From NCBI RefSeq assembly GCF_900102035.1, contig NZ_LT629689.1, positions 682,001-746,000 of the forward strand: a stretch of 64,000 bases of DNA, written 5' to 3'. Under the pieces are notes generated by a model. The model searched no databases. It was not told where the DNA came from and saw nothing but the letters and a program-made list of their open reading frames with translations. The translations under genes and the position numbers were made by a program. Origin of the DNA: Pseudomonas extremaustralis. GTDB taxonomy: Bacteria; Pseudomonadota; Gammaproteobacteria; Pseudomonadales; Pseudomonadaceae. Shown one piece after another: positions 25,327 through 32,686 of this stretch (the first letter of the stretch is position 1; the number at the start of each line of letters is the position of its first letter).

Positions 25327-25823
25327 CATGTATGGTGATTGTGGATTGATTGGTGAATCATGGGGGTTGGGGTGGCTGTAGGAAGTTTCACGCATCTTTT
25401 TAAGATGTTTCTTATTTACGGAACCTTGGGTTTCAAGTGTAGACTTCGGCCCGGTAGAGAAACCATCCTACCCATGCTCAGGTGAATAGCTTACATGAGG
25501 CTTACATGAGTGCGGGGTGTATATCCCACGGATAAAAGGCCTGGTTTTCTTGCTGCAATAGCTCTATCTAGGGTGTTTCAGGCGCATTGTGCGACTGCCT
25601 GATGACTATGTAGAGCCGGTTCAAATCGCTGTGTTTTTTTTGATCAGTTCTGGCTATCTGAATGTGTGATTTTTACGACCGCTTCAATACCGTTTGCAAA
25701 GGCTCATTATCCTGGGTAGGTGAAAAGGTGTGGGTTGAATGGTTTGAAACATCATATTTTCCATCTGTCGCTTGGCCGGCGCGTAATGCGCTGCCCAACG
25801 ATTTATTAACTTGAAGGTCAGGG
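25327..25823. other. Rest of hcp-tssA divergent intergenic region
   Basis: No credible gene is seen here. An 11-bp direct repeat, GCTTACATGAG, occurs twice in tandem (25489-25499 and 25500-25510). A weak sigma-54-like element facing tssA (TGGTTTTCTTGCTGCA, GG-N10-GC spacing) lies at 25542-25557, about 265 bp before tssA. An interrupted inverted repeat, TCAGGC...GCCTGA, is at 25578-25602. The region is AT-rich compared with the flanking genes. Confidence 0.5.
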
Positions 25824-27380
25824 ATGTCCTACTCCAGCAAACTATCCGCTCATTATCTTGAACTCGCAAAAGTCTCTGTTTCCCAAGAGAATTTTGCGGG
25901 CGAGGATGTTCGTTTTTCGAGCGAATACGAAGCGCTGGAAAGTGAACTGGCCAAAGCCCAATCCATGCATGAAAGTGGTCAGATCGATTGGCTCAAAGTT
26001 CGAGAGATCAGTGAGAGCCTGTTGCGCACTCAATCAAAGGATCTGCGAGTCGGTGCGTGGCTGACCTGGTCACTGTACCAGCGCGAATCGTTTCAGGGGC
26101 TGTTGGCCGGGCTCGGCTTTTTGCACTACCTGTGCGAGCACCATTGGACCGATATTCACCCCTATAAAGCCCGAACCCGCAGCGCCGCGATAAGCTGGCT
26201 CGTGCCGCGCCTCGAGCAGGTGCTGAACGAAAACATCGCGATCAAAGAACAACTGCCGCTGTTCCGTCGATTGGTTGAGCACCTTGAGGGGCTGGATGCC
26301 GCTTGCACCCAGCATCTGGGCGACGATGCCCCGCTGCTTTTGCCGATCTCGCGTCGGCTGAAAGGCATGGTCCAGCGTGCTGCCGATAATCAACCGGAGC
26401 CGGGCGTGGTCGGCACGGCAGTTGCGCAGGTAAAGCAAGCAGCCACCCAGCTGTTCGCCGTGGGAGCGCCGATCGACAATGAAAAGGACGCGCACAAGGC
26501 GCTGCGCGCTCAACAGGACAGCGCACGACCATTGTGTGCCTGGTGGCTCAAGCAGAAAGCTACCGATTGGCGGGCCTTGCGCCTCAATCGCACGCTGTTG
26601 TGGCTGCCCATCGACGCGGTGCCCGAGCGCAATGCCGAACACATCACTGCATTGCGCGGGCTACCGGCGGACAAGCTCAAGTCCTACCAGGATCGCTACA
26701 AAGAGGCGGCATACGCCGATCTTATCGTTGAAGTCGAGGCGAGCCTGGCCAAGACGCCATTCTGGTTCGATGGACAGCGCATGGTCTGGGAGTGCCTGCA
26801 AGGCTTGAACGCCGACCAGGCCATGCGTGAAGTGGAAATTCATTTCGCCCTGCTGATTCAACGTTTGCCCGGCATCATCGAACTACGTTTTCACGACGGG
26901 GCGCCTTTTGCCGACCCCGCCACGCGCGCCTGGATCAACGCCAACGTCATGCCACACCTGCAGACTGCCAGCGCGCCGCGCAAGGTGGAGGTCTCGCATG
27001 CGCAACCCGCCTGGGAGCTGGCGCTGGAAGAGGCCCTGCCGGTATTGCGCAAGGACGGCCTCAAGGTTGCCGTGCAGATACTCAAGCAGGGCCTGCAGAA
27101 CGCCCAGGGCGGCCGTGCGCGATTTTTCTGGCAGTTCGCCCTGGCACGCCTCTGCTTTCTGGCCAAGAAATACGAACTGGCCAAGACCCAACTCGAAACG
27201 CTCGACCAAACATTACAGGACTCAGGTCTGCACGACTGGGAGCCGGACCTTGCGCTGGAAGTACTCCACCTGCTGCATAGCTGCTGCGAGTTGTTGCCGC
27301 AAAACCACGCAGTGCGCGAACGCAAGGAAGAGATTTATCGCAGGCTGTGCCATCTCGATCTCGAAGTGGTACTCGAATAG
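25824..27380 (+). CDS. tssA: T6SS baseplate/tail cap protein TssA
   Basis: This 518-residue protein has an ImpA-type N-terminal domain (about 10-130, with LRVGAWLTWSLYQRESFQGLL in part). The C-terminal half, with FWFDGQRMVWECLQG and the ARFFWQFALARLCFLAKKY region, matches the VasJ-like class. TssA coordinates sheath assembly from baseplate to distal end. It is the first gene of the core operon, as hsiA2 is in the P. aeruginosa H2-T6SS. tssB follows after 32 bp. Confidence 0.92.
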   Translation: MSYSSKLSAHYLELAKVSVSQENFAGEDVRFSSEYEALESELAKAQSMHESGQIDWLKVREISESLLRTQSKDLRVGAWLTWSLYQRESFQGLLAGLGFLHYLCEHHWTDIHPYKARTRSAAISWLVPRLEQVLNENIAIKEQLPLFRRLVEHLEGLDAACTQHLGDDAPLLLPISRRLKGMVQRAADNQPEPGVVGTAVAQVKQAATQLFAVGAPIDNEKDAHKALRAQQDSARPLCAWWLKQKATDWRALRLNRTLLWLPIDAVPERNAEHITALRGLPADKLKSYQDRYKEAAYADLIVEVEASLAKTPFWFDGQRMVWECLQGLNADQAMREVEIHFALLIQRLPGIIELRFHDGAPFADPATRAWINANVMPHLQTASAPRKVEVSHAQPAWELALEEALPVLRKDGLKVAVQILKQGLQNAQGGRARFFWQFALARLCFLAKKYELAKTQLETLDQTLQDSGLHDWEPDLALEVLHLLHSCCELLPQNHAVRERKEEIYRRLCHLDLEVVLE

Positions 27381-27412
27381 GCCACACGGCCACAACAGCA
27401 AGGAGAAAAGCC

Positions 27413-27916
27413 ATGGCCAAAGAAGGCTCGGTAGCCCCCAAGGAACGCATCAACGTCACTTTCAAACCCGCCACTGGCGGCGCTCAGGAAGAGATTGAAC
27501 TGCCATTGAAACTGCTGGCGGTAGGTGACTACACCCATCGCAAGGACGAGCGAAAAGTCGAAGATCGCAAACCGATCAGCATCGACAAGACCACCTTCGA
27601 TGAGGTGCTGGCCAAGCAAGAGCTGCAACTGACGCTGAGCGTGCCGAACCGTCTTCAGGAGGAGGGTGATACCGACGCGTTGGCTGTGGAGTTGCGCGTC
27701 AATTCGATGAAGGACTTCAATCCGGCCAGCCTGGTCGAGCAAGTGCCGGAGCTCAAGAAACTGATGGAGCTGCGCGACGCGCTGGTGGCCCTCAAGGGGC
27801 CGCTGGGGAATGCGCCGGCGTTCCGCAAAGCCATCGAAGGCGTGCTCGCCGACGACGAATCCCGCGGTCGCGTGCTGAGTGAGCTGGGCCTTGACGCCGC
27901 AGCCCCAGACGCCTGA
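27413..27916 (+). CDS. tssB: T6SS contractile sheath small subunit TssB
   Basis: This 167-residue protein starts MAKEGSVAPKERINVTFKPA. It contains the conserved ELPLKLLAVGDY, KDFNPASLVEQVPEL and LMELRDALVALKGPLG segments of TssB/VipA. It forms the sheath with TssC. The ATG at 27413 has an AAGGAG site upstream. It is followed by tssC after 28 bp. Confidence 0.97.
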   Translation: MAKEGSVAPKERINVTFKPATGGAQEEIELPLKLLAVGDYTHRKDERKVEDRKPISIDKTTFDEVLAKQELQLTLSVPNRLQEEGDTDALAVELRVNSMKDFNPASLVEQVPELKKLMELRDALVALKGPLGNAPAFRKAIEGVLADDESRGRVLSELGLDAAAPDA

Positions 27917-27944
27917 GCCCCCATCCGCCAAGGAAGCCAACACT

Positions 27945-29420
27945 ATGAGCACTAGCGCAGCAAAGCAAAAAAACGTCGAAAGCGGCGAACTCAGTATTCT
28001 CGACAGCATCATCGCCGAAACCCGCCTGACCCCGGACGACGAAGCCTACGACATCGCCAGGCGCGGTGTGTCGGCCTTTATCGAAGAACTGCTCAAACCG
28101 CAGAACAACGGTGAGCCGGTCAAGAAGGCCATGGTCGACCGCATGATCGCCGAGATCGATGCCAAGCTCAGCCGGCAGATGGACGAGATCCTCCACCACG
28201 CTGACTTCCAGTCCCTGGAGTCGGCATGGCGTGGTCTGCAACTGCTGGTTGATCGCACCAATTTCCGCGAAAACATCAAGATCGAAATCCTCAACGTCTC
28301 CAAAGACGACTTGCTGGACGATTTCGACGACTCGCCGGAAGTCATGCAATCGGGTTTGTACAAGCACATCTACACCGCTGAATACGGCCAGTTCGGTGGC
28401 CAACCGGTGGGCGCGATCATCGCTAACTACTTCATGTCCCCGAGCTCGCCGGACGTAAAACTGATGCAGTACGTTTCCAGTGTTGCCTGCATGTCCCATG
28501 CGCCGTTCATTGCGGCGGCGGGCCCGCAATTCTTCGGCCTGGAAAGCTTCACTGGTCTGCCAGACCTGAAGGATCTGAAAGATCACTTCGAAGGCCCGCA
28601 GTTCGCCAAATGGCAGAGCTTCCGCCAGTCCGAAGATTCCCGCTACATCGGCCTGACCGTACCGCGTTTCCTGCTGCGTAACCCTTACGACCCGGAAGAA
28701 AACCCGGTGAAATCGTTCGTGTACAAGGAGACCGTCGCCAACAGTCACGAACATTACCTGTGGGGCAACACGGCCTACGCGTTCGGTACCAAGCTGACCG
28801 ACAGCTTCGCCAAGTTCCGCTGGTGCCCGAACATCATCGGCCCGCAAAGCGGTGGCGCGGTGGAAGACCTGCCGTTGCACCATTTCGAAAGCATGGGTGA
28901 GATCGAAACCAAGATCCCGACGGAAGTGCTGGTATCCGACCGCCGTGAATACGAGTTGGCCGAGGAAGGCTTCATTTCCCTGACCATGCGCAAGGGTTCC
29001 GACAACGCGGCGTTTTTCTCCGCCAGTTCGGTGCAGAAGCCGAAGTTCTTCGGCATCAGCGCGGAAGGCAAGACCGCGGAGTTGAACTACAAACTCGGCA
29101 CCCAACTGCCGTACATGATGATCGTCAACCGCCTGGCTCACTATTTGAAGGTGCTGCAGCGCGAGCAACTTGGTTCGTGGAAAGAACGTACCGACCTCGA
29201 ACTGGAACTCAACAAGTGGATTCGCCAGTACGTCGCCGACCAGGAGAACCCAAGTGCCGAAGTACGTGGTCGTCGTCCACTGCGTGCCGCTCAGGTCATC
29301 GTCAGCGATGTCGAGGGCGAGCCGGGTTGGTACCGCGTAAGCCTCAATGTGCGCCCGCACTTCAAGTACATGGGCGCTGATTTCACCTTGTCGCTGGTCG
29401 GCAAGTTGGACAAAGAGTAA
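27945..29420 (+). CDS. tssC: T6SS contractile sheath large subunit TssC
   Basis: This 491-residue protein has classic TssC/VipB sequence: ESAWRGLQLLVDRTNF, DDSPEVMQSGLYKHIY, GAIIANYFMSPSSPDVKLM and the C-terminal RPHFKYMGADFTLSLVGKL. It carries the N-terminal linker that threads between sheath rings. The start at 27945 follows an AAGGAAG site. Length is normal. Confidence 0.97.
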   Translation: MSTSAAKQKNVESGELSILDSIIAETRLTPDDEAYDIARRGVSAFIEELLKPQNNGEPVKKAMVDRMIAEIDAKLSRQMDEILHHADFQSLESAWRGLQLLVDRTNFRENIKIEILNVSKDDLLDDFDDSPEVMQSGLYKHIYTAEYGQFGGQPVGAIIANYFMSPSSPDVKLMQYVSSVACMSHAPFIAAAGPQFFGLESFTGLPDLKDLKDHFEGPQFAKWQSFRQSEDSRYIGLTVPRFLLRNPYDPEENPVKSFVYKETVANSHEHYLWGNTAYAFGTKLTDSFAKFRWCPNIIGPQSGGAVEDLPLHHFESMGEIETKIPTEVLVSDRREYELAEEGFISLTMRKGSDNAAFFSASSVQKPKFFGISAEGKTAELNYKLGTQLPYMMIVNRLAHYLKVLQREQLGSWKERTDLELELNKWIRQYVADQENPSAEVRGRRPLRAAQVIVSDVEGEPGWYRVSLNVRPHFKYMGADFTLSLVGKLDKE

Positions 29421-29432
29421 ACGGGGCCAATC

Positions 29433-29840
29433 ATGAGCGGATACGGCAGCCTTTTCGAACGCCTGGGCGGCGACGCGAACATGCGCGACGGCTGGGGCCG
29501 TGAGGTTTCCGCCATGGCGTCGGTGGCAGCCCATCTGGCCAAGATGCTCAGTACCCGGGCGGGCAGCGTGCAGACGCTGTCCGACTATGGGTTACCCGAT
29601 CTCAATGATATGCGCCTGAGCCTGCATGACTCCCTGAGTCAAGCGCGCACGGCCATCGAAAACTTCATCGAAGCCTACGAGCCGCGCCTGAGCAATGTGC
29701 GTGTCATTTCCCTGCCGCGTGAGCACGATCAGCTTCGCCTGTCCTTCAGCATTGAAGGTCTGTTGGAAGTTGAAGGTTTCAAGCGCCAGGTCAGTTTCGC
29801 CGCATGCCTGGATGGCAGTGGCCAAGTCAAGGTCAATTAA
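29433..29840 (+). CDS. tssE: T6SS baseplate protein TssE (gp25-like)
   Basis: This 135-residue protein starts GYGSLFERL and has LPDLNDMRLSL, followed by the gp25-type SNVRVISLPREHDQLRLSFSI (read in parts). TssE is the baseplate subunit that nucleates the sheath with TssF/G/K. Here it is separated from tssF by 2.8 kb of PAAR and accessory genes. In P. aeruginosa H2-T6SS the equivalent genes hsiF2 and hsiG2 are adjacent. Confidence 0.94.
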   Translation: MSGYGSLFERLGGDANMRDGWGREVSAMASVAAHLAKMLSTRAGSVQTLSDYGLPDLNDMRLSLHDSLSQARTAIENFIEAYEPRLSNVRVISLPREHDQLRLSFSIEGLLEVEGFKRQVSFAACLDGSGQVKVN

Positions 29841-29850
29841 GGTGGCCCCC

Positions 29851-30228
29851 ATGTCCGGCAAACCCGCAGCCCGCGTCACCGACCCTACCGATTGCCCGCT
29901 CCCCGGCCACGGTAGCAACCCGATCGTCGAAGGTTCCGGCGACGTATTTTTCGACGGCCTGCCGGCTGCTCGCCAAGGTGATGCCACCGAGTGCGGCGGG
30001 GTGATGTCCAGCGGGTTGGCGGCGACTGTTTTTATTAACGGCAAACCGGCTGCGACGGTGGATTCCGTGGGGACGCATGGCAATAAGGTTACGGCGGGAT
30101 CGGGGACGGTGATTATTGGGAGTTCGCATACACCGGCGCCGTTTGTTGCACCGTTGGCAATGCCAGGAGTCTTCAGCGATTTTTTTGTCCTGCGCGATGA
30201 TGAAGGGGTTGGTCATCTCAGATGTTAA
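29851..30228 (+). CDS. PAAR-domain spike tip protein with short C-terminal tail
   Basis: This 125-residue protein has PAAR repeats (PAARVTDPTDCP, DGLPAARQGDATECGGVM, GKPAATVDSVGTHGNKVTAGS). PAAR proteins sharpen the VgrG spike and can carry toxins. After the PAAR fold (about residue 100) there is a tail starting FSDFFVLRDDEGVG. That resembles the start of a domain found after PAAR in larger Pseudomonas proteins, but it ends within a few residues. The gene is thus possibly the stump of a longer PAAR effector. It starts 10 bp after tssE and is likely in the core operon. Confidence 0.93.
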   Translation: MSGKPAARVTDPTDCPLPGHGSNPIVEGSGDVFFDGLPAARQGDATECGGVMSSGLAATVFINGKPAATVDSVGTHGNKVTAGSGTVIIGSSHTPAPFVAPLAMPGVFSDFFVLRDDEGVGHLRC

Positions 30229-30326
30229 AAATTTCGCTGATTGCACCGGGAGGTGTGGCTAAGGAAAAGATTAAAAAAGATCACTTGGATATGCGTCCGA
30301 TAGAGGAGTGGAACGATTTTTCTTAA
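30222..30326 (+). CDS. Possible 34-residue ORF after PAAR gene
   Basis: An ATG at 30222 overlaps the PAAR stop and opens a 34-codon frame (starting MLKISLIAPGGVAKEKIKK, ending PIEEWNDFS). I do not recognise it. It may be the out-of-frame remnant of a lost toxin domain or of an immunity gene. There is no good ribosome site, so translation would depend on coupling to PAAR. Reported as tentative. Confidence 0.25.
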   Translation: MLKISLIAPGGVAKEKIKKDHLDMRPIEEWNDFS

Positions 30327-30405
30327 GGCTGAATCCGAATGATAAACGTTGGAGGTCTATCTGTTTTGAATCGCTGCCAGAAACTCAAAATGAGTAGATT
30401 GTAAG

Positions 30406-30813
30406 ATGACATATTTAAAATATTTTAAAGGCGCGGTGTGGGCTCCGGCGATTATATTGCCGGTTCTGCTGGTCGCTGATGCTTTGCTGCCGCCTGTGAC
30501 CAGATTTGTAGCGGGAGAACAGTTTTTTCAGATGTATGTATTGGCGTTTGGAGTTGCTGGTTGTTTTGTTTTTGCACTTTGGGCGTCACGAATAATTAAT
30601 AAAAAGACTGAGGCTGAAGTCGCACGGTTAGTGTGGTTTGCTCCTATCGTTTTCATACCTTTCTACGGCGTGCCGTGGATTTTGTATGGGGTGATTTATT
30701 TGGTTGCTGGCGATGTTTTCGGCTTGGGGTTAATGGTTTATTGGTTGGGTTTTATTCCTTATTTTTTAATTGTGGGGTACTTTTTTCGATTGCAACAGGA
30801 GTTGTTTATTTAG
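30406..30813 (+). CDS. Small multi-pass membrane protein, frameshifted paralogue of 31650-32192
   Basis: This 135-residue protein has about four hydrophobic helices (WAPAIILPVLLVADALL, MYVLAFGVAGCFVFALW, FAPIVFIPFYGVPWILYGVI, GLMVYWLGFIPYFLIVGYFF). It is clearly paralogous to the protein at 31650-32192. Its C-terminus (RLQQELFI) departs from the paralogue because a T-run has 6 instead of 7 T (after 30779). Adding one T restores SIATGVVYLVVRRFF, as in the paralogue. The role is unknown; position after PAAR suggests an orphan membrane immunity protein. The region is AT-rich. Confidence 0.6.
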   Translation: MTYLKYFKGAVWAPAIILPVLLVADALLPPVTRFVAGEQFFQMYVLAFGVAGCFVFALWASRIINKKTEAEVARLVWFAPIVFIPFYGVPWILYGVIYLVAGDVFGLGLMVYWLGFIPYFLIVGYFFRLQQELFI

Positions 30814-30943
30814 TCGTTAGAAGGTTTTTTCGATGAGTCTTAGCAGTGACGAAGAAGTCTCGGCGGCATCGTATTTGACACTGTAGGTTATTTTGGTGCG
30901 GATTGGGTGGCAGGCCATATATTCGAAAATTGAGAGGTTTTGT

Positions 30944-31573
30944 ATGTTTTCAATTTTTAGAAAAATAGTTAGCACTCTCTCGTCGAAGGGAGAAAGTGTT
31001 GGCTGCGTGGAAAGTGAAATGCAAGGGTTTTCCAAGTATTTTCAAGCCTCACTTTCGTTAGCCGACTTGCGGGTGTCTTACGGATTCCCCGCTGTCACTG
31101 ATATGACTAAATATGGCCTAGATGTCTGTCGGGCTATTTTTATGCCAGACGATCCGAGCACTGACAGGTTATATGCTCTGATTGGCAGGCACAGATTTGA
31201 TCTTTGTTTGGGGCGTGTGTCTAGCTTCGATATTTTGCGAAATAGTGTTGGCGAGACTCTGTTTGTTGGTAGATATGCCGAGTCTAGAGGACGGGTGTTT
31301 GTATTGATTACTGACAGTGGAAATTTTCTCGAACATCTATGCGAGTCTCGAATGAGTCCGGTACCCCCCTGGATAGTATTTCCCGAAGTGGATCCTGGAG
31401 AGCTTGGGCGAATGGAAGGCGAAATGGGTTGTTGGTGGGAAAATCACTGGCTTCCATTTTGGACCACGCTGAACGATGAAGAACGACGCGGGTACCTCGA
31501 GCAAAAAGAAGCGCCTACAGGTTGGGTCGAGTTTTTTAAATCTTATGTTGAGTTAAATCATCTCAATTGTTGA
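30944..31573 (+). CDS. Hypothetical protein in PAAR-linked insert
   Basis: This 209-residue soluble protein is not recognised. It begins MFSIFRKIVSTLSSKGES and has an acidic, Trp-rich C-terminal part (PPWIVFPEVDPGELGRMEGE, then CWWENHWLPFW). The ATG at 30944 has a GAGAGG site; the frame is open to a TTG at 30893. It has lower GC than the tss genes and lies between two paralogous membrane proteins. A toxin or immunity role is possible from context only. Confidence 0.6.
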   Translation: MFSIFRKIVSTLSSKGESVGCVESEMQGFSKYFQASLSLADLRVSYGFPAVTDMTKYGLDVCRAIFMPDDPSTDRLYALIGRHRFDLCLGRVSSFDILRNSVGETLFVGRYAESRGRVFVLITDSGNFLEHLCESRMSPVPPWIVFPEVDPGELGRMEGEMGCWWENHWLPFWTTLNDEERRGYLEQKEAPTGWVEFFKSYVELNHLNC

Positions 31574-31649
31574 TTCGGTTATTCGTCCGCAAATTGATGG
31601 GGTGAGTAGTGGGTGTTTGATAATGAGGTTCTTAGGGGTCGGTTGTAAA

Positions 31650-32192
31650 ATGACATATTTAAGTTATTTTAAAGGTGCGCTATGGGTGCCGGCGATTATA
31701 TTACCGCCGCTGCTTGTTGCTGATGCCTTGCTGCCTCCGGCGATCACATTTGGGGAGTGGGAACAGTTTTTCCCGATGTGCGTATTAGTATTTGGAGTCG
31801 CTGCCTATTTTGTATTTGCACTTTGGGCATCGCGAACCGTCAACAGGAAGACTGAGACTGAAGTTGCAAGATTAGTAGGGTGGGCGCCTATTATTTTCAT
31901 GATTTTCTATGGTGTATCGTGGATTTTATATGGGTTTATCTATTTGATAGGGGGGAAGGTTGCAGGTTTTGGATTAATGGTTTGCTGGCTGGCTTTTATT
32001 TCTTGCTTACTTCTGGTGGAGTGCTTTTTTTCGATTGTAATAATTGTTGTTTATCTGGCCGTCAGAAAGTTTTTCGATGAGCCTTGCAGAACTGTCCAGG
32101 CCTCAGCGATGCATCATGAAAAACGCACTGGCTTGAGCTTGCTAACGTTATTTATGCTGAGGGGCGGCCATGAGTTATGCACTAAAAGTTAA
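31650..32192 (+). CDS. Small multi-pass membrane protein, intact paralogue
   Basis: This 180-residue protein shares MTYL(S/K)YFKGA(L/V)W and four hydrophobic segments with the protein at 30406. It continues through VVYLAVRRFF-like sequence (VVYLAVRKFFDEP) to a charged tail ending in GGHELCTKS. The ATG at 31650 is chosen because the upstream sequence (TTGTAAAATGACATATTTA) matches that of the paralogue. Function unknown; possible membrane immunity protein. Its end overlaps the next gene by 23 bp. Confidence 0.6.
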   Translation: MTYLSYFKGALWVPAIILPPLLVADALLPPAITFGEWEQFFPMCVLVFGVAAYFVFALWASRTVNRKTETEVARLVGWAPIIFMIFYGVSWILYGFIYLIGGKVAGFGLMVCWLAFISCLLLVECFFSIVIIVVYLAVRKFFDEPCRTVQASAMHHEKRTGLSLLTLFMLRGGHELCTKS

Positions 32193-32472
32193 ATTAATGA
32201 TTGTTTTGGCTGTAGTGCTTGTGTTGCCATTTTTGGTGTTCGAGATATATGCGGTTTTTAAATTGGGCTTTGTAGAACCGTATAGCTACGCCCTGTCTGT
32301 CCCCATAGTTGTCTTTTCTTTTGTCATTTTACAGTTTGCGATTGGGTTTGGTGTTGTAAGAGGTTGGTCGGTTTGTGGTATGCGTGGAAATTGTATTTAT
32401 TTGATGGTTTGGGTGCTGGCCGTGATCGTGCTTTTGGCTCTTCCTGAAATATTTACGGTTGGTGAAGTTTGA
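32170..32472 (+). CDS. Small three-helix membrane protein
   Basis: This 100-residue hydrophobic protein has three predicted membrane helices (LMIVLAVVLVLPFLVFEIYAV in part, LSVPIVVFSFVILQFAIGFG, YLMVWVLAVIVLLALPEIF). A GAGGGGCGGCC ribosome site precedes the ATG inside the end of the previous gene. AT-rich. No family recognised. From here to tssF (32473-32686) no convincing gene is seen. Confidence 0.55.
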   Translation: MSYALKVKLMIVLAVVLVLPFLVFEIYAVFKLGFVEPYSYALSVPIVVFSFVILQFAIGFGVVRGWSVCGMRGNCIYLMVWVLAVIVLLALPEIFTVGEV

Positions 32473-32686
32473 AGGCGTTTTTTGCACTGGGTCGAACGCC
32501 TAAATGTCTTGGGTTGGTGCGTTTATTTGTCGCGCATTGTTGTTTTGTTTTTTGTGAGGGGTTTTCAAGAAACCCATGTTCCTTAGTTGGCGCAAAGTGT
32601 TTAGTTCGGAACGCTCCGGAGTTTAGTAGCAACCGTTGCGACCCGCAGCATTGTTAAATCAAACGAATAAATAAGACAGGTAACCC

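Noticed and set aside
27792..29534. 580-codon open frame on the minus strand opposite tssC
   Set aside because: Antisense of a highly conserved sheath gene, rich in His, Gln, Arg and Val from reverse codons, with no family resemblance.
30817..31035. Minus-strand 72-codon frame opposite the start of the hypothetical gene
   Set aside because: Antisense to 30944-31573, which has a ribosome site and a longer frame; no support for the antisense product.
32469..32657. 62-codon frame before tssF
   Set aside because: TTG start without a ribosome site, cysteine-rich random-looking sequence, and no resemblance to any family.
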